Source: Thermothielavioides terrestris NRRL 8126 (lineage: Eukaryota > Ascomycota > Sordariomycetes > Sordariales > Chaetomiaceae). From it: 64,000 nt of DNA. The position numbers and the translations under genes are program-made. Where the stretch lies: the NCBI RefSeq assembly GCF_000226115.1, contig NC_016458.1, positions 2,170,001-2,234,000 of the forward strand, in the 5' to 3' direction. Position 1 is the first letter of the stretch; the number at the start of each line of letters is the position of its first letter. The notes under the pieces were generated by a model, which did no database searches, was not told the origin of the DNA, and saw only the letters and a list, made by a program, of their open reading frames with translations. Of this stretch, positions 46,111 to 54,785 are shown in pieces.

Positions 46111-46180
46111 TGCTTCTGCTTCTGCTTCTGCTTTCGTATCTGCTTCTGCTTCTGCTTCTGCTTCCGGCTCTGCTTCTGCT
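46111..46180 (+). repeat. TGCTTC hexanucleotide repeat
   Basis: About nine imperfect TGCTTC units, interrupted by TTCGTATC and CCGGCTC variants, starting 75 nt downstream of the 5S gene. Confidence 0.8.
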
Positions 46181-47096
46181 GTCCAGAACCGATGTCCTGG
46201 CGAACTATATATATGCCCGGAGTGAAACTGGGGGCGGGCTAGTTAAGCTACCGCTGTGACTGACATAGGCTCCGTACTTTTCTGCATATCCGCCGGGGCG
46301 GCGTTTCCACCGTTTCGTGAGGCCAGTTCTGCTGTTCGTTCGGCCGATATCTGTGTGTATACCGTTCCGGCGCGAGTCAGGAGGGTGGGCGATTCGAATA
46401 CGTTAACTGGCGGCCCATTTCGTGCGGCTCCGAGAATCAGATCCTGCGGAATCTTCTATCTAGTTCTGGGACGTGCTGTGTAAGAGTGTGCGGGTATATG
46501 AGGGTGGTTTGGGGCTCAGTGAGATGAGCTCGGCTGTTCTGCAGCACCGGGCACACATTGGAGTTCTGCTGCTTTTTCGATGGCACGCTCGCTTGGTTGA
46601 GAGCGTCGGGATCTGGATGTGAGGGCTTACATCTCGCTGGTTCAGACCCGTGGCCTTCACTCCCCCGTTCACTGATTACTGGCTGCAACAGTAACAGTGA
46701 AGTCGTCAAGCTTGGTGAAGTTAGAGAAGCGGCGTTCAGCACCACGGCTACCGGCCGCCGAAGTGCGGTAACGTAGATCTTCCAGCAGACCTTACGTCCC
46801 TCCGAATCCTCCACTTCAGGACAGGTGATTCCTGGCATTCAAAACCAGTCACATGTTGGGACCGCAGACCACTGGGCCAGGAGAACTTCTTCGGAATGAA
46901 GAGCTATTCCTCTCCCACGACCCAGCAGGGTAAAAACACCAAACATCTATCATGGTATCTCATGATAATCATCACAACCTGTAAACCCCCCTGCTTCACT
47001 CCGACCCCCGCACCCCTTCCATTCCCCCCTTCGGTTCCCTGCTTCCTTCCGGTCAAGACACCCCTTCCGCTACCTATACCTCCCTCCACAAGAACG

Positions 47097-47117
47097 AAAA
47101 AAAAAAAAAAAAAAAAA
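47097..47117 (+). repeat. Poly-A tract (21 nt)
   Basis: An uninterrupted 21-nt A-run ending 12 nt beyond the APC2 stop codon. Read as APC2 mRNA it is a U-run at the start of the 3' UTR. Confidence 0.8.
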
Positions 47118-47129
47118 TAAAGGGGGCCC

Positions 47130-50100
47130 TCACTTCTTCAGCCTATACTTCCCCCCGACAACCTCCATCTCGCCGGCGGCCACCTTCTCGGCCAAGAACT
47201 CCTGCAGCTCCTCGTTGCTCCACGGGAACCCGTCGGCGATCAGCATCCTCATCATCATAGCCATCTGACCCAGCGGCATCGACGCGCTGGCGTTGGTGAG
47301 CATGCCCTGGATGTAGCGCCAGTAGACTTCGCGGCGCTCGCGCTCCTTGGCTGAGATGCGCGGCTTGCCGGCGCCGCCGGCGGTGGAGGAGGCCGGCTCT
47401 GCCGCGCTGGCTGTTTCGGCTGTGCCGGCGGGTTGGCTGGGTGCGCCCAGCGCGGAGGCGGTGAGAGTGCTGGACGGGGCGGCGGTCGTGTCGGGTTCCT
47501 GGAGGGTTTCGGCAACGACATAGGCGTCGCTGCTACCGGCCACGCGGCGCAGGACGCCTTTGCTCACCCAGAACTGCAGCGCCGCGCTGATCAGGTCCTC
47601 GTCCATCTGCAGCTGTTCGTACAGCTCGCCGACCGACTTCTGCACTGGCGGGGAATCCGCATCCGCATCATCCTCTCCCTCGCCGCGCTGGAACGCGTAG
47701 ATTACAGTCGCCTCCACGGTGCTGCAGTCCGCGGCCACCGTCCTGTCCTTCAGCTCCAGCTCCACCTTCGCTTGGCCCAGCTGGTTCAGCCAGGTCAACT
47801 TCCGCCCCGACTTGAGCTTCTCGTAGGCCTGCTCATACCGCCGCTGCTGCTCCACGATCGGCGGCGGAAGGAGGAAATGTTCCCTGTCGAGATTTGGCCA
47901 GAACAGCCGCGACAGAATCCGGGCATGATATTCAATCCCGTCCGTTCCCCGCTCTGGTGTGGCAGACTTGTCGGGCGTGGCCATGACCCGCCTCTTCTGC
48001 CCGCGACCGACGCGGCCCTTGCGGATCGCGGAGTCGACCCGCCGCGAGTCCTGCACGTCCTTGATCATGACATCGCAGTTCTGCAGCGCCGCCTCGCCGA
48101 AGCGGCGCTTGAGCAAGTCGAGCACGCGCAGCTCCTGATCGAAACGGGCGGGCTCGCCGAGCAAACGCTCGGCGACGACGGCCGAGAATTCCTTGATGAA
48201 TACGTCCCCGCTGCCGAGGGCCGAGATGAGCGTGCCAATGACGTCCTCGCTCTTGGGCCGCTTGTAGTTGGCTCCGGCATCGACCGGGTCGGGGACCCAG
48301 TTCATGTCGTTCCAGTCGAGGTCCTCATCGTGGTCCAGGGCGGTGCGGCGGGTCTGGGAGGGGTCACTGAGGAGGAGGGCGAGCTCGACGAGCTTGGTGG
48401 GCCGTCGGGGGCGGCCGTCTTTGGATGTGGCTGCTGAATGGTCAGAGGTTTCCTCGGCCTCAAGGGTGATGTCCCTTTGCACAATTTGTTCGGGCGGGTT
48501 GTTTCTGGAGGCCCGTGGCACGCTAGGGCTGGTGAACGGCCCCGGATCCCTTGCACGCCACGAGGTCTGACCGTTGCCGTCTCCCTGAGACGTATCTCCC
48601 TGCTGTTTCCCAGCCGCCTTGGCCATCTTCGCCGCCCGTATCTCCTCAGGGCTGGCAAGCAGGCCCGATACTACGATCCGCACGGCATCCTCACGGTGGC
48701 AAAGATACAGCTGCAGACTGGGCTCAACATGACTCAGCAGGACCTTGCTAGGGTCGAGCGCGTGCAGCGTGCGGATGATGGCGATGTATTTCTGCAGAAT
48801 CTCCAGGGTGCTACAGCCCGGGTGTAGGAGCCGGGTCTGGAGGGTCCGCGAGAAGCTGTCCGTCAGCTGCTTGCGCCGAGCGGCGGTTGTGATGGTCGCT
48901 CGCAGGTCGTCCAGGGCCGGGCGCGAGGCGGGCCAGGCCATGACAATGTCAAACAGCTCCTGGATGCGGAGGGCCGCGAGCCGGCCGAGGGCAAGAGATT
49001 GGTACGTCCTGAGGTCGGCCAGAGACACGGGCAAGGGGCCCTGGGGGTTGGGCGAGATGCAAGCCAGGACTTCACAGCTCAGGCGGGCAAAGTGGTTCTC
49101 GACCCAGTCGTTGAGAGAAACGATACAGGGCGACGCCGCAGATAACGAAGCGCTCTGCGACACCGTATCCACGCTGGCCGAGAACGGGCGAGCGTCTGGC
49201 GTGGCCCAGACCCCCGCGTAGGCCCCCGTTACAAACGCGGACATCATGGCGTCCATGACCTCGGCGAACAAGACCTGGAAGCGCTCGCCGGCCAAGCCTA
49301 CGTTGTGCAGCTGTCGGACAAGCTCGAGCAGCCGTTCCCGGGCAGCCTGGACATTCAGATCGGCGGGCCCTGGGGCCGCCGGTCGAGCAGTTTGCCCGCC
49401 GCCAGTACTGAGCTCTTCTTGAGGAGGTATCCCGAGGATAGTACCGGCAAGGCGAATCAGAACAGCTTTTACAGACCGCATCAGCCCCTCTGAAACCGAG
49501 TTACTAACGAGAGCGTGGATGTCCCGGCGGAAGCGGGCGCTGAGCAACTCGGCGTCCTTGGCTGCCTCCGGAGAGGCATCAGCCAGGCGGTTGAAGCCCG
49601 ACAACAACTGGCCGAGACCGTGGAAGTAGAGACGCAAGGCGGCCTCGAGCGTCCGGATACTGCTCATAACAATTACCATGTGTCTCTCGTAGTAGTTGCC
49701 TTCCCCCGAGGGGTCCGCGCCTTCGTCGTCCACGCATTCGGCCAAAAGGGGGATCACGTGCTGGGCGAAGTGCGCCCTGACCTGGCCGACGTGCCAAGCA
49801 AGGATGTCGCCGGTGCGGGTGGCATTGGGCAAAAGAGTGCTGGCGTTGACGAGAAGGGCAAAGGCGTCGTAGAACTCGGTGGAGAACTGCTGCTGGTGGG
49901 GCCCGGCGGCAGGGGCACCGAACGAATCGTCGGCAGTGGCAGACGAGGGCAGGGCGATGTGGGCGGTTACGATGTGCCAGGCACGGTCATAGGTCGCTTG
50001 GTCGTCGGCTGGGGCGGGCGGGAAGAGCGGCTGAGCTGCGGCGTGGAGCGATGGCTCCGGCGTGGTCCGTCGCGAAGAGGTGCGGTGGCTAGGGGGTGCG

Positions 50101-50288
50101 AGGGTGTGACCACGGCCGCGGTGCGTCTGCTGTTGGTGCTGCTGCGGGTACCGGAGAGGGTCGCCGGGGTCTGTCAAACGACTGCTGGGTGTCGACGGGG
50201 GCGCAAGAGGGGCGACGTCGGCCTGGAACACAGACTGGAACACTTGCCGTCGGCGGTCCCTCCACTGGGACGCAACGGCAGCCGGCAT
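47130..50288 (-). CDS. APC2: Anaphase-promoting complex subunit 2 (cullin-like)
   Basis: The cullin subunit of the APC/C ubiquitin ligase, which pairs with the RING subunit Apc11 to drive mitotic exit; nuclear. A single exon of 1052 aa from the ATG at complement 50288 (MPAAVASQWRDRRR). The frame extends 22 codons further but has no other ATG. Motifs: cullin-homology segment DVFIKEFSAVVAERLLGEP (about 693-711), LKRRFGEAALQNCDVMIKDV, HARILSRLFWPNL (about 785-797), LTWLNQLGQAKVELEL, VEATVIYAFQ with SVGELYEQLQMDEDLISAALQFWVSKGVLRRV (winged helix; quoted in parts only to mark order), and the APC2-specific C-terminal winged helix from KERERREVYWRYIQGML to VVGGKYRLKK (about 978-1052). An Ala/Ser linker precedes that last domain. 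N-terminal cullin repeats are Pro/Gln-rich at their start. No intron. Confidence 0.94.
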   Translation of the reverse strand: MPAAVASQWRDRRRQVFQSVFQADVAPLAPPSTPSSRLTDPGDPLRYPQQHQQQTHRGRGHTLAPPSHRTSSRRTTPEPSLHAAAQPLFPPAPADDQATYDRAWHIVTAHIALPSSATADDSFGAPAAGPHQQQFSTEFYDAFALLVNASTLLPNATRTGDILAWHVGQVRAHFAQHVIPLLAECVDDEGADPSGEGNYYERHMVIVMSSIRTLEAALRLYFHGLGQLLSGFNRLADASPEAAKDAELLSARFRRDIHALVSNSVSEGLMRSVKAVLIRLAGTILGIPPQEELSTGGGQTARPAAPGPADLNVQAARERLLELVRQLHNVGLAGERFQVLFAEVMDAMMSAFVTGAYAGVWATPDARPFSASVDTVSQSASLSAASPCIVSLNDWVENHFARLSCEVLACISPNPQGPLPVSLADLRTYQSLALGRLAALRIQELFDIVMAWPASRPALDDLRATITTAARRKQLTDSFSRTLQTRLLHPGCSTLEILQKYIAIIRTLHALDPSKVLLSHVEPSLQLYLCHREDAVRIVVSGLLASPEEIRAAKMAKAAGKQQGDTSQGDGNGQTSWRARDPGPFTSPSVPRASRNNPPEQIVQRDITLEAEETSDHSAATSKDGRPRRPTKLVELALLLSDPSQTRRTALDHDEDLDWNDMNWVPDPVDAGANYKRPKSEDVIGTLISALGSGDVFIKEFSAVVAERLLGEPARFDQELRVLDLLKRRFGEAALQNCDVMIKDVQDSRRVDSAIRKGRVGRGQKRRVMATPDKSATPERGTDGIEYHARILSRLFWPNLDREHFLLPPPIVEQQRRYEQAYEKLKSGRKLTWLNQLGQAKVELELKDRTVAADCSTVEATVIYAFQRGEGEDDADADSPPVQKSVGELYEQLQMDEDLISAALQFWVSKGVLRRVAGSSDAYVVAETLQEPDTTAAPSSTLTASALGAPSQPAGTAETASAAEPASSTAGGAGKPRISAKERERREVYWRYIQGMLTNASASMPLGQMAMMMRMLIADGFPWSNEELQEFLAEKVAAGEMEVVGGKYRLKK

Positions 50289-51374
50289 GGCGGGCTGTCT
50301 GGTGATCTGCCTGCCCGAGCTTTCTACACTTTGCTCCTCCCGCAGGCCGCACAATTCAGCCGGCTCAAATCTGGCAGCCTGATCAGGAGCTGCGGGTCAC
50401 CCAGAGGCGGACCCAATGAGCGGGCAAAACCCAACCCAGCGTTAACAGCGGGCGGTTGAAGCGGCGGCCCCAAACGGCGGCCCAAGTCCTAGCAGGCGTA
50501 GGTACAGGTGCCTAGCCACAGACTGCAGGCAGGCCGCGACAGCAGGGGGACCAGCACCCGGCGGTGAAGCAGGGGAGGCGAAGTTTTGCTGGCGTGCGAT
50601 CGCTTGACGTCGGTCGCTTGGTGTCCGCTTGCGTGGCTCTCGCGTATGCGGCCTCAAAGCCGTAGGATGGCATGCACAGACGGGAAGGATGGGGGGGTGG
50701 TGCCTATCGGCGGGACGTGCTTTGTGCGCAGAATGTCTGTGGCCGCTGACGCAACGCGGTGACTGAGCTACCTCCGCAGCACACAGCAGGCGACTGCAAC
50801 CCTGAACTCCATGGAATTTTCGATAGCACCTTCCACTGGCCACAATGGCGCGGCTCGGCGACCAGTGGCCGGCGATTGCTTGTTGCTGGTTTGGCAGTAC
50901 GTAGAGGTAGTGTTGCAGGAGGTCGGCGAACAGCAGGGGAAAGCTGCGGCCCAGGTCACATCCAGACCCGCGGGTTGCGGCTGCTGTGCAGTCAGAAGCG
51001 GGATTAGGCGCCCGCAGAATCGGAGATGCACGTGGGAGGCGGCCAATGGGCACGGCCGTTCTTTCCCTCCAGCTTCCAACTCAACGTCGTGGATGCACGC
51101 CTTGCATCGCGCTTAGCGATGGACGTGTTAGCAGTCACCTGGGCAGGCAAGGCTGCGTCAAAACAACACAGAAAATTGAGGGGCAATTAGCCGCGGAAAC
51201 GCGCGCTAGCTATTGTGGGGCACACTCAGTAAGCGTTACACAGGAGTGAGCCGACCACTGGAGGTGGCTGACCCAAGCCCCCCTTGGGTACCATGCTATG
51301 GAACGTTACCGCCTTACGGAATACTTGGTACACATCTACTGTGTACACAACCTGGTAGTATACTGCACAATACA

Positions 51375-51440
51375 TAGTGTAGTGTAGTGTACCACAGCAG
51401 TGTCGTGTAACCCTTAATGTAGTGTAGTAGTGTAGCAGAG
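51375..51440 (+). repeat. Degenerate GTAGTGTA repeat cluster
   Basis: Irregular repetition of TAGTGTAGTGTA, GTAGTGTAGTAGTGTAG and related words. The same TAGTGTA/TACACTA word recurs singly near 55063, 55205, 55243, 55479, 55735, 56280, 56361, 60749 and 61774. Confidence 0.6.
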
Positions 51441-51856
51441 GATCTGCCAAGCGAGTTATTTCTGATTGTTGCATGCTCCGGTACATACGGAGGTAATCGA
51501 CATACTGCGGTAGTGTAGGTACTGTACCTGGCAGTATCGAAATGAAGCAGTGCAACCTTCCATTGAAGGTCAGGTTGAACCCGCATTTTCGGCCCCCAAC
51601 GAACCATCGCTCTCACTGCTCCGTTCTGGAAGTCATGCGCCCACTCTCAATGTGCTGCTCCGCGGCACATGAAGCATTCAATGAAGCGATCGACGTCCTT
51701 CCTGTCTCTGCTCTCGTTTTCATTCGACATTTCCCGACGTTTCACTCACTATGGATGTACTTAGCACTGAATACTGTGTTGTGCACTATGTACGGTAATG
51801 GAGAAGGGATCAAGGAGAGTAGGAACCGCGCCGGTTACCCGGGTACACAGCGAAGG

Positions 51857-51877
51857 TTACACAGTAATACTGTGTAA
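51857..51877. repeat. Perfect 10-bp palindrome with 1-nt centre
   Basis: TTACACAGTA and its reverse complement TACTGTGTAA flank a single A. It could bind a dimeric factor or be a fold-back footprint; no gene is adjacent. Confidence 0.6.
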
Positions 51878-51953
51878 GTAACATCCGCCCACATGCAGCT
51901 CCGCAGTATTTCCGTGTTAATCCCTATTAATCTGGAAACCGCAGCATGGCGTC

Positions 51954-52021
51954 CACATGGCTTGTCCGACGACATGGCTCGTCCGGCGACATGGCTAGTT
52001 GGGCGACATGGCTCGTCCAGC
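51954..52021 (+). repeat. 17-bp tandem repeat, four units
   Basis: Four consecutive 17-nt units of consensus GACATGGCTCGTCCGGC (51954-51970, 51971-51987, 51988-52004, 52005-52021), with 2-5 differences each. The third unit is most diverged. Confidence 0.8.
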
Positions 52022-52710
52022 GGAAGAACCTGCCTATGTACTTGCGTCCACGACACTCCTGGATGGATGCACATTTCAAAGCAAATCGTTCATGAACCTT
52101 GCTGAATCCAGTGACGTTGAACGTAGCGCGAAGGAGACGTACGCTCCACTACATTTTTTATGAACCGATGAGGATGAGCCGGGTGAATCCTTCACGTGCT
52201 TGGCGAGCACGGCCGTTGCACCAGCCGGGAGGTAAGGACTCTGTTCATCCTTCGCCCTAAGCCTTGGGCCTGGAAGCGGGAGACAAGATCGGATAGTTAG
52301 TGTACCTTCTTATTTCTCTGGCTTCGCTTGTTCGTCATCATCAACGATCAAGAACCTCCTTCCTGCGCACCTGATTCCACCACATCACACCACAGACACC
52401 CACGTGTTTCCTGGAATCCACCCCCTGTGCTGCGAGCTTCGTGGACAGCAAGCGCAAGGCCGGGGACGAGGAGACGGCCAACGACAGCAGATCACCTCGT
52501 CAAGCATTGGTTGTGCTCCACCGCGAGATGCGATAACGTTAACTACACTAGTGCCCTCCACTGGCGATGCTACCACAGTACGCAACCAGCAGCTCTTGTC
52601 CGGGAGCACATACTGCCCTGTGCCTGCATCACTTTGTTAGTTTACTTGGTAGTTCTTGCCCCCCACTTTCTCTCGGGGACCTACGGACAGCAAAGATTAG
52701 GCCTCAAAAC

Positions 52711-52986
52711 CAGACCTTCAAGCTCCAACAGGATAACGCCCCAGCTTACAACTCCAGGTCGATAGTGCGTATCTTGTCACCTGGCCTCCCCACTCTCCGG
52801 GCCTCAATCCTATCGAAAATGTGTGATCTGGATGAAGCGGTGGATCGAACGCAACTATCTCCCTGGCCAACTGGCCAGGCGTTGAAGGAAGCTGTTTCGC
52901 TGGCGTGGGTTGCGGTCCCCTGACTCTCCGTTGCGGTCCATGCCAAGACTGCTGGATGAGGTGGTTGAGAATCAGGGAGGGGGGTT
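52711..52986 (+). pseudogene. Broken Tc1/mariner transposase, C-terminal part
   Basis: The plus strand encodes fragments of a Tc1/mariner-type DDE transposase: QQDNAPAYNS (containing a catalytic Asp), then in another frame WPPHSPGLNPIENV (catalytic Glu region), then in a third frame a basic WMKRWIERNYLP-like stretch, a KEAVSLAWVAVP segment and MPRLLDEVVENQGG. Reading through needs at least two frameshifts and meets stops, so it is not functional. Only roughly the C-terminal third is recognisable; the N-terminal helix-turn-helix and first catalytic Asp were not found upstream. Flanking inverted repeats were not identified with confidence, though an 18-nt motif at 53113 may be an element end. 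Confidence 0.82.
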
Positions 52987-54333
52987 ACACGGGGTACTAA
53001 GATTGACCTGTTCTCCTTCTGTTTTTGTATAAAGGATCGAGTACTTTGCTGTCCTTTCAATACCTCGTTGATTGACTTGCACATGCCTGTCGTGGACCGA
53101 CCTGGAAGCTATACTACACTAAAGAACAAACTCGGGGAGGATTGTATTCCCGCAAAGGCAGGTGCCCATACCAAGGAGCCAGTTTAGTTCTGTTGCTAAA
53201 CGTTATTCGTTATCCGGACTTATTCGCTGTTCCCGATTCCCCGTCCCTGGCTCACCTGGGACCCTGGTACACATGCCACGCCCCGCTCCGAAACAAGCAG
53301 CAGGTAAAAAAAATCATCCGGTAGCATCGGGGTTGTGGGGGTTGTTATCCGGCAGCCATGTGGGAGGCCGGTGTGTACCTCCGTACGGAGTAACTCTCCA
53401 CACTAGTGCAACTCCGCCAGTAGGCTGGCCTGGTTGAGAAACAGCAGAAGCGGTAACGGTACTCTGTAGCGAGGTGAGCACAAACTACGGATCACCTTCT
53501 CTGTATGTATTCCGGGTCCCATGATGTGTCTTGGCATATCGGGTGAGCAGTGACCCGAAATGACTGCCATACCACATCACTCCACAGGACTATGGCCATG
53601 GCTATGGTTACACAACTTTATCTCGGCGGGCTCATAAGGGAGGTAGCCATCCTGGCCCCCGCCGTGCTCGAAAACCAGCCAGGGCAATTCTCCGCCGGGT
53701 TTCACCGCTGCAAGTAACTTACACTAAGTGTATAGCATCGTCTCAAATATGTCCACTACGCTCTCTCTCTCTCAGGCAGAGAACCGAATCTGTTGGCACG
53801 GCATGAGGTTGCTCGTTACCAACCACGTGCCTCGGGTTGGCTTGCTGTGCGGCACAGTCCGGGGGGAGCGGGCCAAGGTGCGACCTTCTGGTAGCTGTAT
53901 GGAACACCGGGCTCGCCGTTGCGGCGGTTTCCTGGGCAGTTGCGTGTGGAGAAAGCCGCTGACGCGGGGCCATGTCTCCTGTCTCCCTGCGGCGCAAAGC
54001 TTCTGGAAAAACACAAAGGCACCTTCCAAGAGAATCTGTCTTGTGCGTGCCGCTCTCTTGCTGCGCTGTTTCAGACCTCTCCTGTTGTCAATGCTGATTT
54101 GCCTTCCTGTTCTGCACCCTCATCCCAGTACGGCTTAGTGTATGTTCTGTGATGAGCCAAGAACGCCATGCCGCCGAGGGCGATGCACCTCTATCCGCTT
54201 CGCCGAGACACGAGTGAACCCGTGTCCGGCGCGGCAGTTGATATTTCGATGCAAGCGGCGGGCCCTGGCCGACGGGGGCCATTTGCTGCTGCCTGCTGGA
54301 AAGCTCCGTCCCGGCGGCCGAGCCAGGGGTTCG
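52987..54333. other. Gene-poor stretch between two transposon relics
   Basis: No supported gene. It contains the candidate element-end motif at 53113-53130 and a TCCGTACGGAGTA palindrome near 53383. Open frames up to 136 codons are unrecognised. Confidence 0.55.
53113..53130 (+). repeat. Candidate transposon-end motif, copy 1
   Basis: ACTACACTAAAGAACAAA. It differs by one base from ACTACAGTAAAGAACAAA at 54515-54532 within the inverted-repeat element. TA followed by CA(C/G)TAAAGAAC resembles a Tc1/mariner terminus after its TA target, but no matching opposite end was found. Confidence 0.45.
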
Positions 54334-54785
54334 TTTGGTTCCGACCCCATTAAATCCACAACCCCTTTTCATTAGAACCACAACCCCTCCAGGGATGGCC
54401 CGTGCGCTCCCACCCAAATTTTGCAGCGCGCATCACCACGAGCCCGAGTTACATAAGCACATGTCACCCTAACCCTAGGTGCGAGTCACCACAGGATTAC
54501 ATAACAATGTCGTTACTACAGTAAAGAACAAAGCTATGGCCACGCCTTCGAAGGCTGGTCCAGGGCTTCGGTGTCTACCGAGTACGTTTCTAAGCGCCTT
54601 GCCTAGCGTATTGCCCCTTTAACAATACTAGCAGTGTGTGCGTTCTCTGTCTGTACGTTTCCTGTGTGTGCGTTTCCTATGTGCGCAGTTCCTGCGTGTG
54701 CATTTCTTGGGAGCGCACGGGCCGCCCCTCGGGGGTTGTGGTTCTAATGAAGAGGGGTTGTGGATTTAATGGGGTCGGTTTGGTT
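54334..54785. mobile_element. 438-bp inverted-repeat element with 7-bp target duplication
   Basis: Arms at 54341-54412 and 54708-54778 are inverted copies about 90% identical, starting CCGACCCCATTAAATCC and running about 72 nt. The element is flanked by TTTGGTT at 54334-54340 and TTTGGTT at 54779-54785, a probable 7-bp target-site duplication. The 295-nt centre has no open frame of note. It contains a telobox-like ACCCTAACCCTAGGT (54466-54480), the ACTACAGTAAAGAACAAA motif (54515-54532) and a five-unit 15-bp tandem repeat next to the right arm. Size, long terminal inverted repeats and lack of coding capacity fit a MITE. The 7-bp duplication does not decide the superfamily. Confidence 0.8.
54636..54710 (+). 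repeat. 15-bp tandem repeat, five units
   Basis: Five 15-nt units of consensus GTGTGCGTTTCCTGT (54636, 54651, 54666, 54681, 54696), diverged at 2-5 positions each, abutting the right arm of the inverted-repeat element. Subterminal repeats are common in DNA transposons as transposase sites; that role here is inference. Confidence 0.75.

Larger units (their letters stand above)
46036..47129. other. Intergenic region
   Basis: The 3' side of the 5S gene and the 3' flank of APC2 (-). It holds the T-rich 5S terminator, a TGCTTC hexamer repeat and a 21-nt A-run. No gene is seen. Confidence 0.6.
50289..52710. other. Gene-poor stretch upstream of APC2
   Basis: 2.4 kb without a supported gene. It holds dense TAGTGTA/GTAGTG repeats at about 51375-51440, a 21-nt palindrome at 51857-51877 and a four-unit 17-bp tandem repeat at 51954-52021. 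Confidence 0.55.

Noticed and set aside
46385..46400. Possible tRNA T-loop (GATTCGAATA)
   Set aside because: The flanking five-base stem does not pair and no A box or acceptor stem is present.
47433..48437. 334-codon plus-strand open frame
   Set aside because: Antisense shadow of the GC-rich APC2 coding sequence.
50289..50354. 22-codon N-terminal extension of APC2
   Set aside because: The frame is open but starts with a non-ATG codon; the first ATG is at complement 50288.
51954..52021. CRISPR-like array
   Set aside because: Units are directly adjacent without unique spacers and the genome is fungal; it is a minisatellite.
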